From positions 5,890,001-5,954,000 of the forward strand of contig NZ_LT629740.1 of the NCBI RefSeq assembly GCF_900105165.1: 64,000 bases of DNA, written 5' to 3'. The notes under the pieces were generated by a model that saw only the letters and a program-made list of their open reading frames with translations, did no database searches and had not been told where the DNA came from. Positions within the stretch are counted from its first letter, which is position 1, and every line of letters starts with the position of its first letter. This document shows positions 51,557-60,773 of the stretch, piece by piece. Made by a program: the position numbers and the translations under genes. This DNA comes from Mucilaginibacter mallensis. GTDB taxonomy: Bacteria > Bacteroidota > Bacteroidia > Sphingobacteriales > Sphingobacteriaceae.

Positions 51557-53134
51557 ATGAAAAAACGTGCGCTGCTTATTATCGCAGGGTTATTTTTGCT
51601 GACGTCATTTCCCGTGACCGGTGGTTCAGCTAAAGTAACCCAACCTCCATCGCAAAAAGAGGAGATCATCTATCATATTTTTCAGCGAAGCTTTTTTGAT
51701 AGTGATGGTGATGGGCACGGTGACTTAATTGGCATCAGGCAAAAACTGGATTATCTGCAGCAGCTGGGGGTAACCGCTATACTTTTAACGCCACTGTATG
51801 AATCTGTTTATTACCATAATTATTTCGCTACCGATTTTTATAAGATCGACCCTCGTTATGGCACCATGCAGGATTATCTGCGACTGATAAAAGAACTGCA
51901 CCGCCGGGGTATGAAGTTTTATATGGATATGGAAACCCAATATGTAGCCAGCGACCATATCTGGTTCAGGGATTCTTATAAAAATCCACAATCAAGATAT
52001 AGTGATTATATTATTTATACCGATAAAGAAAATACCAAACCCTTACAGATTGTAGCAGGCATTAGCGATTTTAAAGGGTATGATGGCGTAACCCGTAAGC
52101 TGGTGATGGTAAACCTGGATAACAAGGAAGTGCAGGCCTACAATTACCAGCTCTTTAAATTTTGGATGGACCCCAATCACGATGGTAAGTTTGATGATGG
52201 CGTTGATGGTTTCAGGCTCGATCATATGATGGATAACCTTGATAATTTAAACCGCTTGCCACATTTGTTCACCACCTTTTGGAATCCCTTATTGGGTAAA
52301 TTGCGCAATATAAACCCTAAAATTAAAATAGTTGCCGAGCAGGCCAACTGGGCATCATTCGGGATGGATTATTTAAAGGATACTAAAATCGACAGGGTGT
52401 TCGCCTTTCGCCTGGCATTTGCCATACGTAATTTTAATAAAGCTGAACTGATTAAGGTTGTCGATTCCACACTTATACAAACACCAAAAGGCAAACAGCA
52501 GATAGTATTTATTGAAAATCATGACATGCCCCGCTTTAGCGATGCGGTAAAAGCTGATCCAGGAAAGTTAAAGGTTGGCTGCGCCCTGAACCTGCTGATA
52601 GGCGGTATCCCATCCATTTATTACGGGCAGGAACTGGGCATGCAGGGTAGCAGGCAGAATTTTGGCATCACGGATGCCAACGATATCCCCGACAGGCAAG
52701 CCTTTGAGTGGTATAAATCGGACACCGGCAGGGGAATGGCCTATTGGTACAAAAACGGCCCCTGGTGGCAGCATAATAACAACGATGTGCCAAATGACGG
52801 CATTTCCTTAGAGGAAGAACAAAACAATCCGCAATCGCTCTGGAATTTTTATAGAACGATGATCCGCTTGCGGAAGAACAACCCGGTACTTATCGGCGGC
52901 GCCTATAAAAACCTGATAAATAATAACGACCATGTGTTTTCATTTTTGCGCTATGAATGGGGTAAGAAAGTGCTTGTAGCAGTAAATCTATCGGGGGATA
53001 AACAGGATGTGGTTATTGCTATGCAGAGTGCTAAGCAGATTAAAAATTTATACGGTATACAACCAGTTATCAGCGAAAATAATTTAGCCGTAAGTCTGCC
53101 TGCATATGGGGTTGCGGTTTGGGCAGTGAAGTAA
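51557..53134 (+). CDS. GH13 alpha-amylase-family protein, exported
   Basis: A 525-aa protein from the ATG at 51557 (a TTG directly before it also fits the frame). A signal peptide (to ~residue 24) precedes the GH13 barrel, with IYHIFQRSFFDSDGDGHGDLIG. Catalytic residues by position: nucleophile Asp in GFRLDHMM (~222), acid Glu in IVAEQAN (~261), Asp in ENHDMP (~323). In conserved region I the usual DxxxNH reads DMETQY, so the substrate-binding His is missing. Role in alpha-glucan use is likely, its specificity unknown. Confidence 0.9.
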   Translation: MKKRALLIIAGLFLLTSFPVTGGSAKVTQPPSQKEEIIYHIFQRSFFDSDGDGHGDLIGIRQKLDYLQQLGVTAILLTPLYESVYYHNYFATDFYKIDPRYGTMQDYLRLIKELHRRGMKFYMDMETQYVASDHIWFRDSYKNPQSRYSDYIIYTDKENTKPLQIVAGISDFKGYDGVTRKLVMVNLDNKEVQAYNYQLFKFWMDPNHDGKFDDGVDGFRLDHMMDNLDNLNRLPHLFTTFWNPLLGKLRNINPKIKIVAEQANWASFGMDYLKDTKIDRVFAFRLAFAIRNFNKAELIKVVDSTLIQTPKGKQQIVFIENHDMPRFSDAVKADPGKLKVGCALNLLIGGIPSIYYGQELGMQGSRQNFGITDANDIPDRQAFEWYKSDTGRGMAYWYKNGPWWQHNNNDVPNDGISLEEEQNNPQSLWNFYRTMIRLRKNNPVLIGGAYKNLINNNDHVFSFLRYEWGKKVLVAVNLSGDKQDVVIAMQSAKQIKNLYGIQPVISENNLAVSLPAYGVAVWAVK

Positions 53135-53167
53135 GGTGTTATCCCAAGAGTCGAGTGAATATCGCTC

Positions 53168-53216
53168 GAAGCCGCTCATAGGCGCGGAGCCCTATTTCTT
53201 TTGTCTTGACACAAAA
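53168..53216 (+). repeat. CTTTTGTCTTGA-type repeat, plus copy
   Basis: A 49-bp sequence, starting GAAGCCGCTCATAGGCGCGG and ending CTTGACACAAAA, that recurs inverted at 53643-53690 with about 80 percent identity by eye. Confidence 0.6.
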
Positions 53217-53324
53217 GAAACAAAAAGTCAAGACAAAAAGATCCTTCCGCCCACAGGCAAAACACCCAGGCCCGCGCTTTTTGTCGGGCCTTTGCTCACT
53301 TTTGATTTCTGTTCATTCTTAAAA

Positions 53325-53405
53325 TGTCATTGCGAGCGTAGCGCGGCAACCTCGTCGCATGCATATTGAACGCGACGAGGTTGCCGCGCTACGCTCGCAA
53401 TGACA
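53325..53405. repeat. TGTCATTGCGAG palindrome (copy B), perfect arms
   Basis: An 81-bp palindrome with 34-bp arms that match exactly, around a 13-base loop (ATGCATATTGAAC). The longest perfect inverted repeat found in the window. It lies between the two CTTTTGTCTTGA-type repeats. Confidence 0.9.
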
Positions 53406-53642
53406 TGGTGGAAAGGAGCACTTATTCCTTCCTTTTCCCGTCAGTAGAACAGCTTCGGGTGAAAGCAGACAAAACAATGGTGGCCTTGTGTGTGGCAGGG
53501 CATAGCAGATTTTTACATAGGTGCAAAGGCATGTGCGTAGCGATAGCAGGGTAAAAATATAGCAGCCCAGGTTTTGCCTGATTTGCAGGGAAGGTCTTGT
53601 GCGGCAAAGAAGCCTAATCTACTGACTTGATTTTTTGCTACA

Positions 53643-53690
53643 TTTTGTATCAAGACAAAAGTAGTAGCCTCCGCGGCAATGAGCGGCTTC
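53643..53690 (-). repeat. CTTTTGTCTTGA-type repeat, minus copy
   Basis: Inverted relative to 53168-53216: read on the minus strand it starts GAAGCCGCTCATTGCCGCGG and ends CTTGATACAAAA. With its partner it brackets 426 bp. The 768-bp spacer 53135-53902 holds no convincing gene; translations such as YFCLDTK are products of this repeat. Confidence 0.6.
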
Positions 53691-53902
53691 ATGCGATAAG
53701 CAATTCACACAGCAAAACCAGGGATTATTAATGTTGTATTTGTTTTTAATGGTATTAATGAACCCCCTCCGGTCGGTTATCTCCGTTCCCCGCATTGCCG
53801 CTTTGTTATAAGTGTTTATAAATTCTTCCCTCCTTTCCCCAACCATACTCCGTAAATTTTGTTAAGTTTAACTGGTAAAAAATCAAACCAATAAAATAAT
53901 TT

Positions 53903-54316
53903 ATGGCAAAGCACGTAAACTGGCATCAAAGACATACAGACTCATTAGCATTTGGACAACGACTGGCTGATTCTGTAGCTACCGGCATGGGGTCATGGCG
54001 ATTCATTATCATCCAAACAGTTATTGTTATAATATGGATGGGGCTTAATGTTGTTGGGTTTGTGTATCACTGGGATGCTTACCCCTATATATTATTAAAT
54101 CTGCTTTTCTCAACCCAGGCTGCTTATGCCGCACCTATCATCATGATGGCGCAAAATCGCCAAAATCAGCGTGACCGTGCCCAGGCCGATGAAGATTTCA
54201 GAACAAATGTTGAAGCCAAAAAAGAAATTGAGCAACTGCAAATTCTGCTAAATAAAATTGAAATAGATAAGCTGGATAAAATAATTACCATGCTTGAGCA
54301 AATGGACAAGAAGTAG
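53903..54316 (+). CDS. DUF1003 family membrane protein
   Basis: A 137-aa protein with two transmembrane helices (~33-52 and ~62-80). DUF1003 features: LADSVATGMGSWRFIIIQTVIVIIWM, WDAYPYILLNLLFSTQAAYAAPIIMMAQNRQNQRDR. A helical, probably coiled-coil tail (~100-137) faces the cytoplasm. The family's function is unknown. Confidence 0.92.
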   Translation: MAKHVNWHQRHTDSLAFGQRLADSVATGMGSWRFIIIQTVIVIIWMGLNVVGFVYHWDAYPYILLNLLFSTQAAYAAPIIMMAQNRQNQRDRAQADEDFRTNVEAKKEIEQLQILLNKIEIDKLDKIITMLEQMDKK

Positions 54317-54325
54317 TGTGTTAAG

Positions 54326-54410
54326 CGTCAGGAGTCAAGAATCAAGAGCCAAGATTTGCAGCGCTTTTTTAATCCTGATTCCTGACCCTTGTCTCTTGAT
54401 TCTATTATTA
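54326..54410. repeat. AGTCAAGAATCAAGA-type inverted repeat
   Basis: Left arm AGTCAAGAATCAAGAG, right arm on the opposite strand AGAATCAAGAGACAAGG: low-complexity CAAGA/TCTTG arms around a short centre, between the DUF1003 and LutB-like genes. Confidence 0.5.
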
Positions 54411-54423
54411 CTAGATTCGCTTT

Positions 54424-55809
54424 ATGGGAGTGATTGCTGAGGAGTTTCTGGTTGCCGCTGAGGATAAGGCATTTGATGTTGATCACCGCCGTATTATTAA
54501 TTATAATATAGGCAAATATGATGCTGCCGTAACGCGCGGATTATCAAGGATGATTAATCTTGACAATGCCAAACGCAAGGGCCACGTGATCAAATGGAAA
54601 GTGATGGAGAACCTGGATAAGTTCCTGCCGGAGTTTGAGGCTAACTTTCAAAAACGCGGCGGCAAGGTTATCTGGGCCAATGATGCCGAAGAAGCCAATC
54701 GCGAAATACTTAATATCTTAAACAGGGCCGGTGCTAAAACTGTTGTAAAATCGAAATCAATGGTTACCGAAGAGATTCATTTAAATGAATTTTTGGAGGG
54801 GAACCACATTGAATCACTGGAAACCGATCTGGGCGAATACATAGTACAATTGCTGGGGCAAAAGCCTTACCATATTGTTACCCCGGCTATGCACTTATCC
54901 AAAGAGGATATTGCAAAGTTGTTTAATGAGCGTTTCGGTACACCAATAGATGCCACGCCGGAACAGCTCACCCAAAAAGCCCGCGAGTTGCTGCGCGATA
55001 AATATGTGCAGGCAGATGCAGGTATAACCGGCGCCAACTTCTTAATTGCCGATACCGGCAGCATTGCTATCAGCGAAAATGAAGGCAACGCGCGTTTAAG
55101 CACGTCTTTCCCTAAAATACATATCACCGTTGTTGGTATCGAGAAGATCATCCCCTCACTTACCGACCTCGACTTGTTTTGGCCGATGCTGGCTACACAT
55201 GGCACAGGGCAAAATTTAACGGTTTACAATACTATATTGAGTGGTCCGCGCCAGGCAAATGAAACTGACGGCCCGGAGGAGATGTATGTGATCCTGCTGG
55301 ATAATGGACGTACTAACCTGCTTGCACAAAAAGAGCAACGCCAGGGTTTATACTGCATACGCTGCGGCGCTTGCTTAAATGCCTGCCCGGTTTATAAAAA
55401 TATTGGCGGCCATACTTATAATACGGAATATAGCGGACCTATCGGCTCTATTATAACGCCGCATATGCGTGGTATGGAAGATTTTAAACACCTGAGCTAT
55501 GCCTCAAGCCTGTGCGGTAAATGTACCGAGGTTTGCCCGGTAAAGATCGATATACACAAAATGCTGCTCCTTAACCGCCGTGATGCGGTGAAAGATGAAT
55601 TGGTAGCCAAAAAAGAACAATGGGGCTGGGCCATATGGCGAAAAGGGATGCTTAACCGTAAGTTGATGGATTACTTTAGCGGAAAGACGAAAAACTTTTT
55701 CCTGAAAACCCTCTTTAAACGTACCTGGGGCCACCTGCGTGAAATGCCAACAGTAGCCGAAAAGTCATTCGCCAAACAATGGCAGGAGAAGAACCAGGGG
55801 GAACAGTAG
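54424..55809 (+). CDS. LutB-like iron-sulfur protein (lactate utilisation type)
   Basis: A 461-aa protein. An N-terminal LUD domain (~50-290, KSKSMVTEEIHLNEFLE, ADTGSIAISENEGNARL, HITVVGIEKIIPSL) is followed by two 4Fe-4S sites, CIRCGACLNACPVY and CGKCTEVCPVKI, and a C-terminal helical region. LutB is part of the LutABC complex oxidising L-lactate, but lutA and lutC are not adjacent here. The start at 54424 gives the expected length. Confidence 0.88.
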   Translation: MGVIAEEFLVAAEDKAFDVDHRRIINYNIGKYDAAVTRGLSRMINLDNAKRKGHVIKWKVMENLDKFLPEFEANFQKRGGKVIWANDAEEANREILNILNRAGAKTVVKSKSMVTEEIHLNEFLEGNHIESLETDLGEYIVQLLGQKPYHIVTPAMHLSKEDIAKLFNERFGTPIDATPEQLTQKARELLRDKYVQADAGITGANFLIADTGSIAISENEGNARLSTSFPKIHITVVGIEKIIPSLTDLDLFWPMLATHGTGQNLTVYNTILSGPRQANETDGPEEMYVILLDNGRTNLLAQKEQRQGLYCIRCGACLNACPVYKNIGGHTYNTEYSGPIGSIITPHMRGMEDFKHLSYASSLCGKCTEVCPVKIDIHKMLLLNRRDAVKDELVAKKEQWGWAIWRKGMLNRKLMDYFSGKTKNFFLKTLFKRTWGHLREMPTVAEKSFAKQWQEKNQGEQ

Positions 55810-56013
55810 GGCAGTTTTCAGTTCGCAGTGGGCAGTTCACAGTTGATAATTTGCAATGTGCAGTTTTCAGTTAGCAATTACGACAAAGCCTTAATATACA
55901 TTCAAACAAAAAAGAGAGCTATAAATATTTATAGCTCTCTTTTTTGTTGCATAAGCTGCAATCTGTTAACTGCCAAGTGGCAACTGCCCACTGCTAACTG
56001 AAGACGGCCAACT
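55810..56013. repeat. CAGTT-rich composite repeat with palindromic terminator, copy 1
   Basis: Low-complexity CAGTT/AACTG flanks (for example CAGTGGGCAGTT at ~55828 and AACTGCCCACTGC at ~55985) surround a 26-bp perfect palindrome beginning GAGAGCTATAAA, with T- and A-runs (55908-55945). The same core recurs in copy 2. Sits between convergent genes and ends both. Confidence 0.75.
55908..55945. terminator. Bidirectional palindromic terminator, copy 1
   Basis: Perfect inverted repeat of GAGAGCTATAAA with A-run before and T-run after on both strands, between the LutB-like and DUF4198-like convergent genes. Confidence 0.85.
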
Positions 56014-56015
56014 GA

Positions 56016-56870
56016 CTAGTGTTTATTTCCCAATCCAAATTCCCTGTAAGTATTAGGTAATTCGTTGTTACTGCTGAATGCGAACGTGTAGGTAGTACGC
56101 CAGCTTTCAAAATCGGCTGATTTATCTTTTGATATTTCGAAATGCTTGCTGCGTAATATGTAAATACCTTCGCGGCTCAGTTTAAAATAGATCAGTCCGC
56201 TGGCATCGCTTGATAGTTTTTGCGGGAATGTATTGCCATCGGCAGTTTTTACAAACATATCTACTTCGGCGGCTACAGCAGGTTTTCCTTTAAATAATAC
56301 CAATGCGCTCAGGTCATCGCCATAATTGAACTTGTATGGGTTTTGCTGTATCACTATCTCATAATCGTCGCCAAGTGGTTTAGTGAAAGCGCTGCCGCCA
56401 TCTTTTTCATTAATAAACAGCGTTTTCATGTACGTTGTAAACTTCTCTTTGTAATAAAGCTGGTTGCTGCTTTTTACCTTGTCGGCAATTTTATCCGGAT
56501 CGTCCTCATCAAGTCCCCTTAAAAACTTGCTGCGGCTCATTTCGTTTGCTTCCGTAGTGCTTACCAGGTCAATAAGCGTTGTGCCAGCTTCAGGCGAATT
56601 ATAGCTTAATACTACTTTGCCGGTATCTTTGGCCATAGGTTTAAGGTCTACCGGTTTTTTGCCTTGCAACAAAATAAACTTGGCTGTTTTTGCGGGTAGA
56701 TATTTAAGATCGCTCTGCTTGTTAAAATCCTCGCTTTGCAGTAAATGCAGTTCGAGCTTTTCACCTTTTTGCAGATAGAATTTTTCGGGCAGCAGGTAAG
56801 AACTTTGCGCGCTTGCAGTAAATGCAGAAATTACGAACAGAAACAAAAGGAATGTACAGGTGTATTTCAT
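56016..56870 (-). CDS. DUF4198-like exported protein
   Basis: A 284-aa protein with a signal peptide (ends TASAQ). A DUF4198-type layout: LPEKFYLQKGEKLELHLL near the start, YEIVIQQNPYKFNYGDDLSALVLFKGKPAVAAEVDMFVKTADG in the middle, and SREGIYILRSKHFE at the end. DUF4198 proteins are predicted periplasmic carriers or metal-related proteins. Convergent with LutB-like, divergent from the E1 gene. Confidence 0.8.
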   Translation of the reverse strand: MKYTCTFLLFLFVISAFTASAQSSYLLPEKFYLQKGEKLELHLLQSEDFNKQSDLKYLPAKTAKFILLQGKKPVDLKPMAKDTGKVVLSYNSPEAGTTLIDLVSTTEANEMSRSKFLRGLDEDDPDKIADKVKSSNQLYYKEKFTTYMKTLFINEKDGGSAFTKPLGDDYEIVIQQNPYKFNYGDDLSALVLFKGKPAVAAEVDMFVKTADGNTFPQKLSSDASGLIYFKLSREGIYILRSKHFEISKDKSADFESWRTTYTFAFSSNNELPNTYREFGLGNKH

Positions 56871-56928
56871 ACTTATAGATTAAGTTTTGTAAACATACAA
56901 AGTTTTAAAAACTTCAGTAGTTTAGCAT

Positions 56929-58905
56929 ATGATTTTTAACAGAAAAAGCCTCAATAATGACGCTTTAACGGCATTCTATAAGAAATTATTGCTTCCGCGA
57001 TTAATTGAAGAGAAGATGCTGATATTATTGCGCCAGGGCCGCATTGGCAAATGGTTCTCGGGTATTGGCCAGGAAGCTATCGCCGTGGGCAGCACATTGG
57101 CTATGCATGCTGATGAATACATATTACCCATGCACCGTAACCTGGGTGTTTTTACCACGCGCGATATCCCGCTTTCGCGCCTGATGGCACAGTGGCAGGG
57201 CAAGGCTTCGGGCTTTACCAAGGGGCGCGACAGGTCGTTCCACTTCGGCACACAGCAATATAAGATCATCGGGATGATATCTCATCTCGGCCCGCAAATG
57301 GCGCTGGCAGATGGCATCGCGTTAGCAGATGTATTGAACAACAGGAAGAAGGTAACCCTTGTTTTTACCGGCGAGGGCGCTACCAGCGAGGGTGATTTTC
57401 ATGAGGCGCTGAATGTTGCCGCTGTTTGGAACCTGCCTGTAATATTTTTGATAGAAAACAATGGCTATGGCCTCTCAACCCCCACCAATGAGCAGTATGC
57501 CTGTAAAAATCTGGTCGACAGGGCTATTGGCTACGGCATGGAAGGGCGGCAGATTGATGGCAATAATATACTGGAAGTTTACCACACCATTAACGAACTT
57601 GCAACCGAGCTACGTGAAAACCCAAGACCGGTACTGCTGGAGTGCATGACCTTCCGAATGCGGGGCCATGAGGAAGCATCGGGCACTAAATATGTGCCTG
57701 AACATTTATTTGCTGAATGGAGAGAAAAAGATCCGCTTGCTAATTTTGAAAAGTATTTGATAGATGAGCAGGTAATCCGCCCCGGATGGCCAGCCTTTAT
57801 AAAAAGCGAAATGAGTGCACTTATTGATGCCGAGGTTGAACAGGTTTTTAAGGAACCCGATATTATACCCAATGCTGCTATTGAGCTGGCTGATATGTAT
57901 AAGCCCTATAAGTTTACCCCTGTTCAAACCTCAGCTACATCAGCCCCCAAAAGATATATAGATGCCATAAGCGATGCCTTGCGGCTGAGCATGCGCAAAT
58001 ATCCGAACCTTGTTATAATGGGGCAGGATATAGCTGAGTATGGCGGTGCGTTTAAGATAACACAGGGCTTTGTAGAAGAGTTTGGTAAAGCAAGGGTAAG
58101 GAATACACCTATTTGCGAATCGGCTATTGTGGGGACTGCTATGGGGCTGTCAATAAACGGTAGCAAGGCGGTTGTTGAGATGCAGTTTGCCGATTTTGTG
58201 AGCAGCGGCTTTAACCAGGTGGTGAATAACCTGGCAAAAACGTATTACCGCTGGGATCAAAATGTTGATGTAGTGGTACGTATGCCTACGGGAGCAGGTA
58301 CCGGTGCAGGGCCGTTTCACTCTCAAAGTAACGAGGCCTGGTTTACCAAAACGCCTGGATTGATAGTTGTTTACCCGGCCTTTCCGGCTGATGCCAAAGG
58401 TTTGCTGATGGCTGCTATTGACGACCCCAATCCGGTTATGTTTTTTGAGCATAAATATTTGTACCGCAGCCTTACCAGTGATGTGCCTGATGGCGATTAT
58501 ACCATTGAAATAGGTAAAGCCAAAGTTGTAAAGGAAGGCACATCGGCAAGTATTATCACCTACGGCTTAGGGGTACACTGGGCCATTGAATATGCCAACA
58601 AACATCCAGAACAATCCATCGAGGTCATCGACCTGCGCAGCCTGCAGCCATGGGATAAGGCAGCGGTTGAAGCCAGTTTAAAAAAGACCGGCAAGGTGAT
58701 GATTCTGCATGAAGACACGTTAACCAGCGGTTTCGGCGGCGAGATAGCGGCGCATTTGGCGGAGCATTGCTTTAATTATTTGGATGCCCCCATCATGCGC
58801 TGCGCCAGTATGGATACCGCCATCCCAATGAATAAAGATTTGGAAGACCAATTTTTGGCGAAAAGTAAGCTGGAGGAAAAGATGAGGGTGTTGCTGGGGT
58901 ATTGA
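56929..58905 (+). CDS. Branched-chain 2-oxoacid dehydrogenase E1, fused alpha and beta
   Basis: A 658-aa thiamine-diphosphate enzyme. The N-terminal half (~1-310) is the E1 alpha-like part with the ThDP motif GEGATSEGDFHEALN; the C-terminal half (~345-658) is the E1 beta-like part (GQDIAEYGGAFKITQGF, EDTLTSGFGGEIAAHL). The fusion of both chains into one protein is common in Bacteroidota. It decarboxylates branched 2-oxoacids; E2 and E3 are not adjacent. Confidence 0.92.
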   Translation: MIFNRKSLNNDALTAFYKKLLLPRLIEEKMLILLRQGRIGKWFSGIGQEAIAVGSTLAMHADEYILPMHRNLGVFTTRDIPLSRLMAQWQGKASGFTKGRDRSFHFGTQQYKIIGMISHLGPQMALADGIALADVLNNRKKVTLVFTGEGATSEGDFHEALNVAAVWNLPVIFLIENNGYGLSTPTNEQYACKNLVDRAIGYGMEGRQIDGNNILEVYHTINELATELRENPRPVLLECMTFRMRGHEEASGTKYVPEHLFAEWREKDPLANFEKYLIDEQVIRPGWPAFIKSEMSALIDAEVEQVFKEPDIIPNAAIELADMYKPYKFTPVQTSATSAPKRYIDAISDALRLSMRKYPNLVIMGQDIAEYGGAFKITQGFVEEFGKARVRNTPICESAIVGTAMGLSINGSKAVVEMQFADFVSSGFNQVVNNLAKTYYRWDQNVDVVVRMPTGAGTGAGPFHSQSNEAWFTKTPGLIVVYPAFPADAKGLLMAAIDDPNPVMFFEHKYLYRSLTSDVPDGDYTIEIGKAKVVKEGTSASIITYGLGVHWAIEYANKHPEQSIEVIDLRSLQPWDKAAVEASLKKTGKVMILHEDTLTSGFGGEIAAHLAEHCFNYLDAPIMRCASMDTAIPMNKDLEDQFLAKSKLEEKMRVLLGY

Positions 58906-58918
58906 TAATTAAATAGCA

Positions 58919-59004
58919 TGTCATTGCGAGTAGGAACGACGAAGCAACCTCGTCGCGTTCAATATGCAAGCGACGAGGTTGCCGCGCTATCGCTCGCAAT
59001 GACA
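58919..59004. repeat. TGTCATTGCGAG palindrome (copy C)
   Basis: An 86-bp element with ends TGTCATTGCGAG/CTCGCAATGACA. One arm reads TAGGAACGACGAAGCAACC, the other TAGCGCGGCAACC on its own strand, so the arms are unequal. Loop GTTCAATATGCAA, related to copies A and B. Lies just after the E1 stop. Confidence 0.85.
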
Positions 59005-59018
59005 TCAAGTAAAGTGAC

Positions 59019-59513
59019 TTACTGCAAATCATAACTCACCGCCACAGTCGGCAGCAAGGTAGCATCATCAAGCGGAACCTGGTTGTTTGAAGTTATCGGC
59101 CTGCGCTGTGTGTAGTATCTATAGAAATCTGCTGCCACGGCCTGACTATTATTGACAGGCGGATTAAAGTTGATAGAGAACTGGATAATAAAATCATGCA
59201 GTTTCTCATGATCCGGGATCACCCATTTATGGTTCGATCTTTTTAAGGCTTCAATTAGTGGCGGCGTTAAGCTGTAATCATCAGCATAATAAATAATGAT
59301 CTTTTTGATTACGCCGTTTATATCAGCAGTGAATTTAAAGATAACCACGCCCGAAGCTTTCTTCTGAATAATATCATTAGTTACCTGTACGCTGTCCTTA
59401 AAAAACCTGTTCATAATATTAACGCCACCCTGAAAAGGAAACGGGATTGTTTCCTGGGCCTTGCAACAAACGCTTATAAACAGAATAGTTATAACTAATA
59501 AGATCTTTTTCAT
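59019..59513 (-). CDS. Exported protein of unknown function, TonB C-terminal-like
   Basis: A 164-aa protein with a signal peptide (ends CCKAQ). A central part (VIFKFTADINGVIKKIIIYYADDYSLTPPLIEALKRSNHKW) resembles the TonB C-terminal fold in strand and helix order. The N- and C-terminal parts are not recognised. Downstream of the methyltransferase gene by 8 bp in the same direction. Confidence 0.6.
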   Translation of the reverse strand: MKKILLVITILFISVCCKAQETIPFPFQGGVNIMNRFFKDSVQVTNDIIQKKASGVVIFKFTADINGVIKKIIIYYADDYSLTPPLIEALKRSNHKWVIPDHEKLHDFIIQFSINFNPPVNNSQAVAADFYRYYTQRRPITSNNQVPLDDATLLPTVAVSYDLQ

Positions 59514-59520
59514 TCGATTT

Positions 59521-60690
59521 TTATTCTATCGGCGCTCTTTTAGTGCCTTCATACAATTCATATTCAAATAAACGGCAATCCAGCTTGCCATTATAAAACT
59601 CTATCCTGCGTGCGGCTTTCAAACCTATCTTTTTAGCCAGATCAGGGTTGCCGGTAAACACATAGCCACGGTATCCCAGGCATTTCTGCTTTAAAAAGTC
59701 GCCTACACGCTTGTAAGTTATCTCCAGTTTTGTATGGACGCCCAGGCGCTCACCATATTCTGGGTTAAACATTACTATGCCGGGCTCAGCCGGTACAGGC
59801 GTGTCCGCAAAATCACAAACGCTAAAATCGATTAAATGTTCTACACCCGCGGTTTTTGCATTCTTTTGGGCGATGTCAACAGCGTCTTCAGATATATCAG
59901 TAGCGATGATCTTAAACGTAATATCCTTTTTAGCCTTATCCTTTAATTTACGGCGCTCAACAAAAAACACCTGCTCATCATAACCCATTATGTGCATAAA
60001 ACCATAATTCATGCGGAAGAGCCCCGGGTGTTTATCAGTTGCCAGTAAAGCAGCCTCAATAGCCAGCGTGCCTGAACCACACATCGGGTTGATGAATGTG
60101 CTGTTTCTATCCCAATTGGTAGCTATAATGGTTGATGCCGCCAAAGCCTCCAGCATTGGTGCCTTGCCAGGTATCTTACGATAGCTGTGCTTAGCAAGCG
60201 TTTCGCCCGATGTATCCAGGAATATTTCGGCCTTATCATCCTGCCAGTACAGGTGTACAACGGTTTTGTTGCCGTCGGCGCCTGAGTTTGGGCGTAATCC
60301 TTTTATGGATTTGATCCGGTCGGCAATAGCATCCTTTACTTTAACATTAGCAAAAAGCGGTGTAAGGATATGCTCGTTGTTAACATTTGAGGTAACAGAA
60401 AAATAGCCCGAAAAATCGATCAATTTTTCCCATTCAATCTCAACCAGGTTGTCATATAGTTCTTTGGGATCGTCCGCCTTAAAGCTCTTTAATAAATAAA
60501 GTACCTGGCTGGCACAGCGCAGGTTAAGATTTAGGGCGATACAATCGTCAACGGTACCTGTAAGCTCTATGCCGGTTTGAAAAACGCGGTCGGGCGTAAA
60601 TCCCAATGCCTCAACTTCTTGTTGAAGATAAGGGGATAGCCTTTTGTTACAGGTTATGATTATTTTACTTTCGGTGTGGAAAACTTGCAT
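59521..60690 (-). CDS. THUMP-domain class I RNA methyltransferase
   Basis: A 389-aa protein. N-terminal THUMP-like domain (~45-150), then a class I SAM-binding domain with NPMCGSGTLAIEAAL, and the catalytic-site motif NPEYGERLG where many relatives have NPPYGERL. The RlmL/Trm14 type methylates a base in RNA. The NPEY variant is also found in Bacteroidota relatives. The substrate is likely rRNA but not established. Confidence 0.88.
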   Translation of the reverse strand: MQVFHTESKIIITCNKRLSPYLQQEVEALGFTPDRVFQTGIELTGTVDDCIALNLNLRCASQVLYLLKSFKADDPKELYDNLVEIEWEKLIDFSGYFSVTSNVNNEHILTPLFANVKVKDAIADRIKSIKGLRPNSGADGNKTVVHLYWQDDKAEIFLDTSGETLAKHSYRKIPGKAPMLEALAASTIIATNWDRNSTFINPMCGSGTLAIEAALLATDKHPGLFRMNYGFMHIMGYDEQVFFVERRKLKDKAKKDITFKIIATDISEDAVDIAQKNAKTAGVEHLIDFSVCDFADTPVPAEPGIVMFNPEYGERLGVHTKLEITYKRVGDFLKQKCLGYRGYVFTGNPDLAKKIGLKAARRIEFYNGKLDCRLFEYELYEGTKRAPIE

Positions 60691-60773
60691 GATATTTTTG
60701 CGAATTTATGAATTAAATATCCCCCATTTTAATTTCATACCATTAACTTTACATTTTAATACTTTTTAAAGCT

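Noticed and set aside
53136..53369. A 77-aa plus-strand frame with YFFCLDTKETK and CHCERSAATSS
   Set aside because: It is made of the CTTTTGTCTTGA-type and TGTCATTGCGAG repeats; the translation is a known by-product of such repeats, not a gene.
53619..53846. A 75-aa minus-strand frame with YYFCLDTK
   Set aside because: It runs through the inverted copy of the same repeat and has no start signal or family features.
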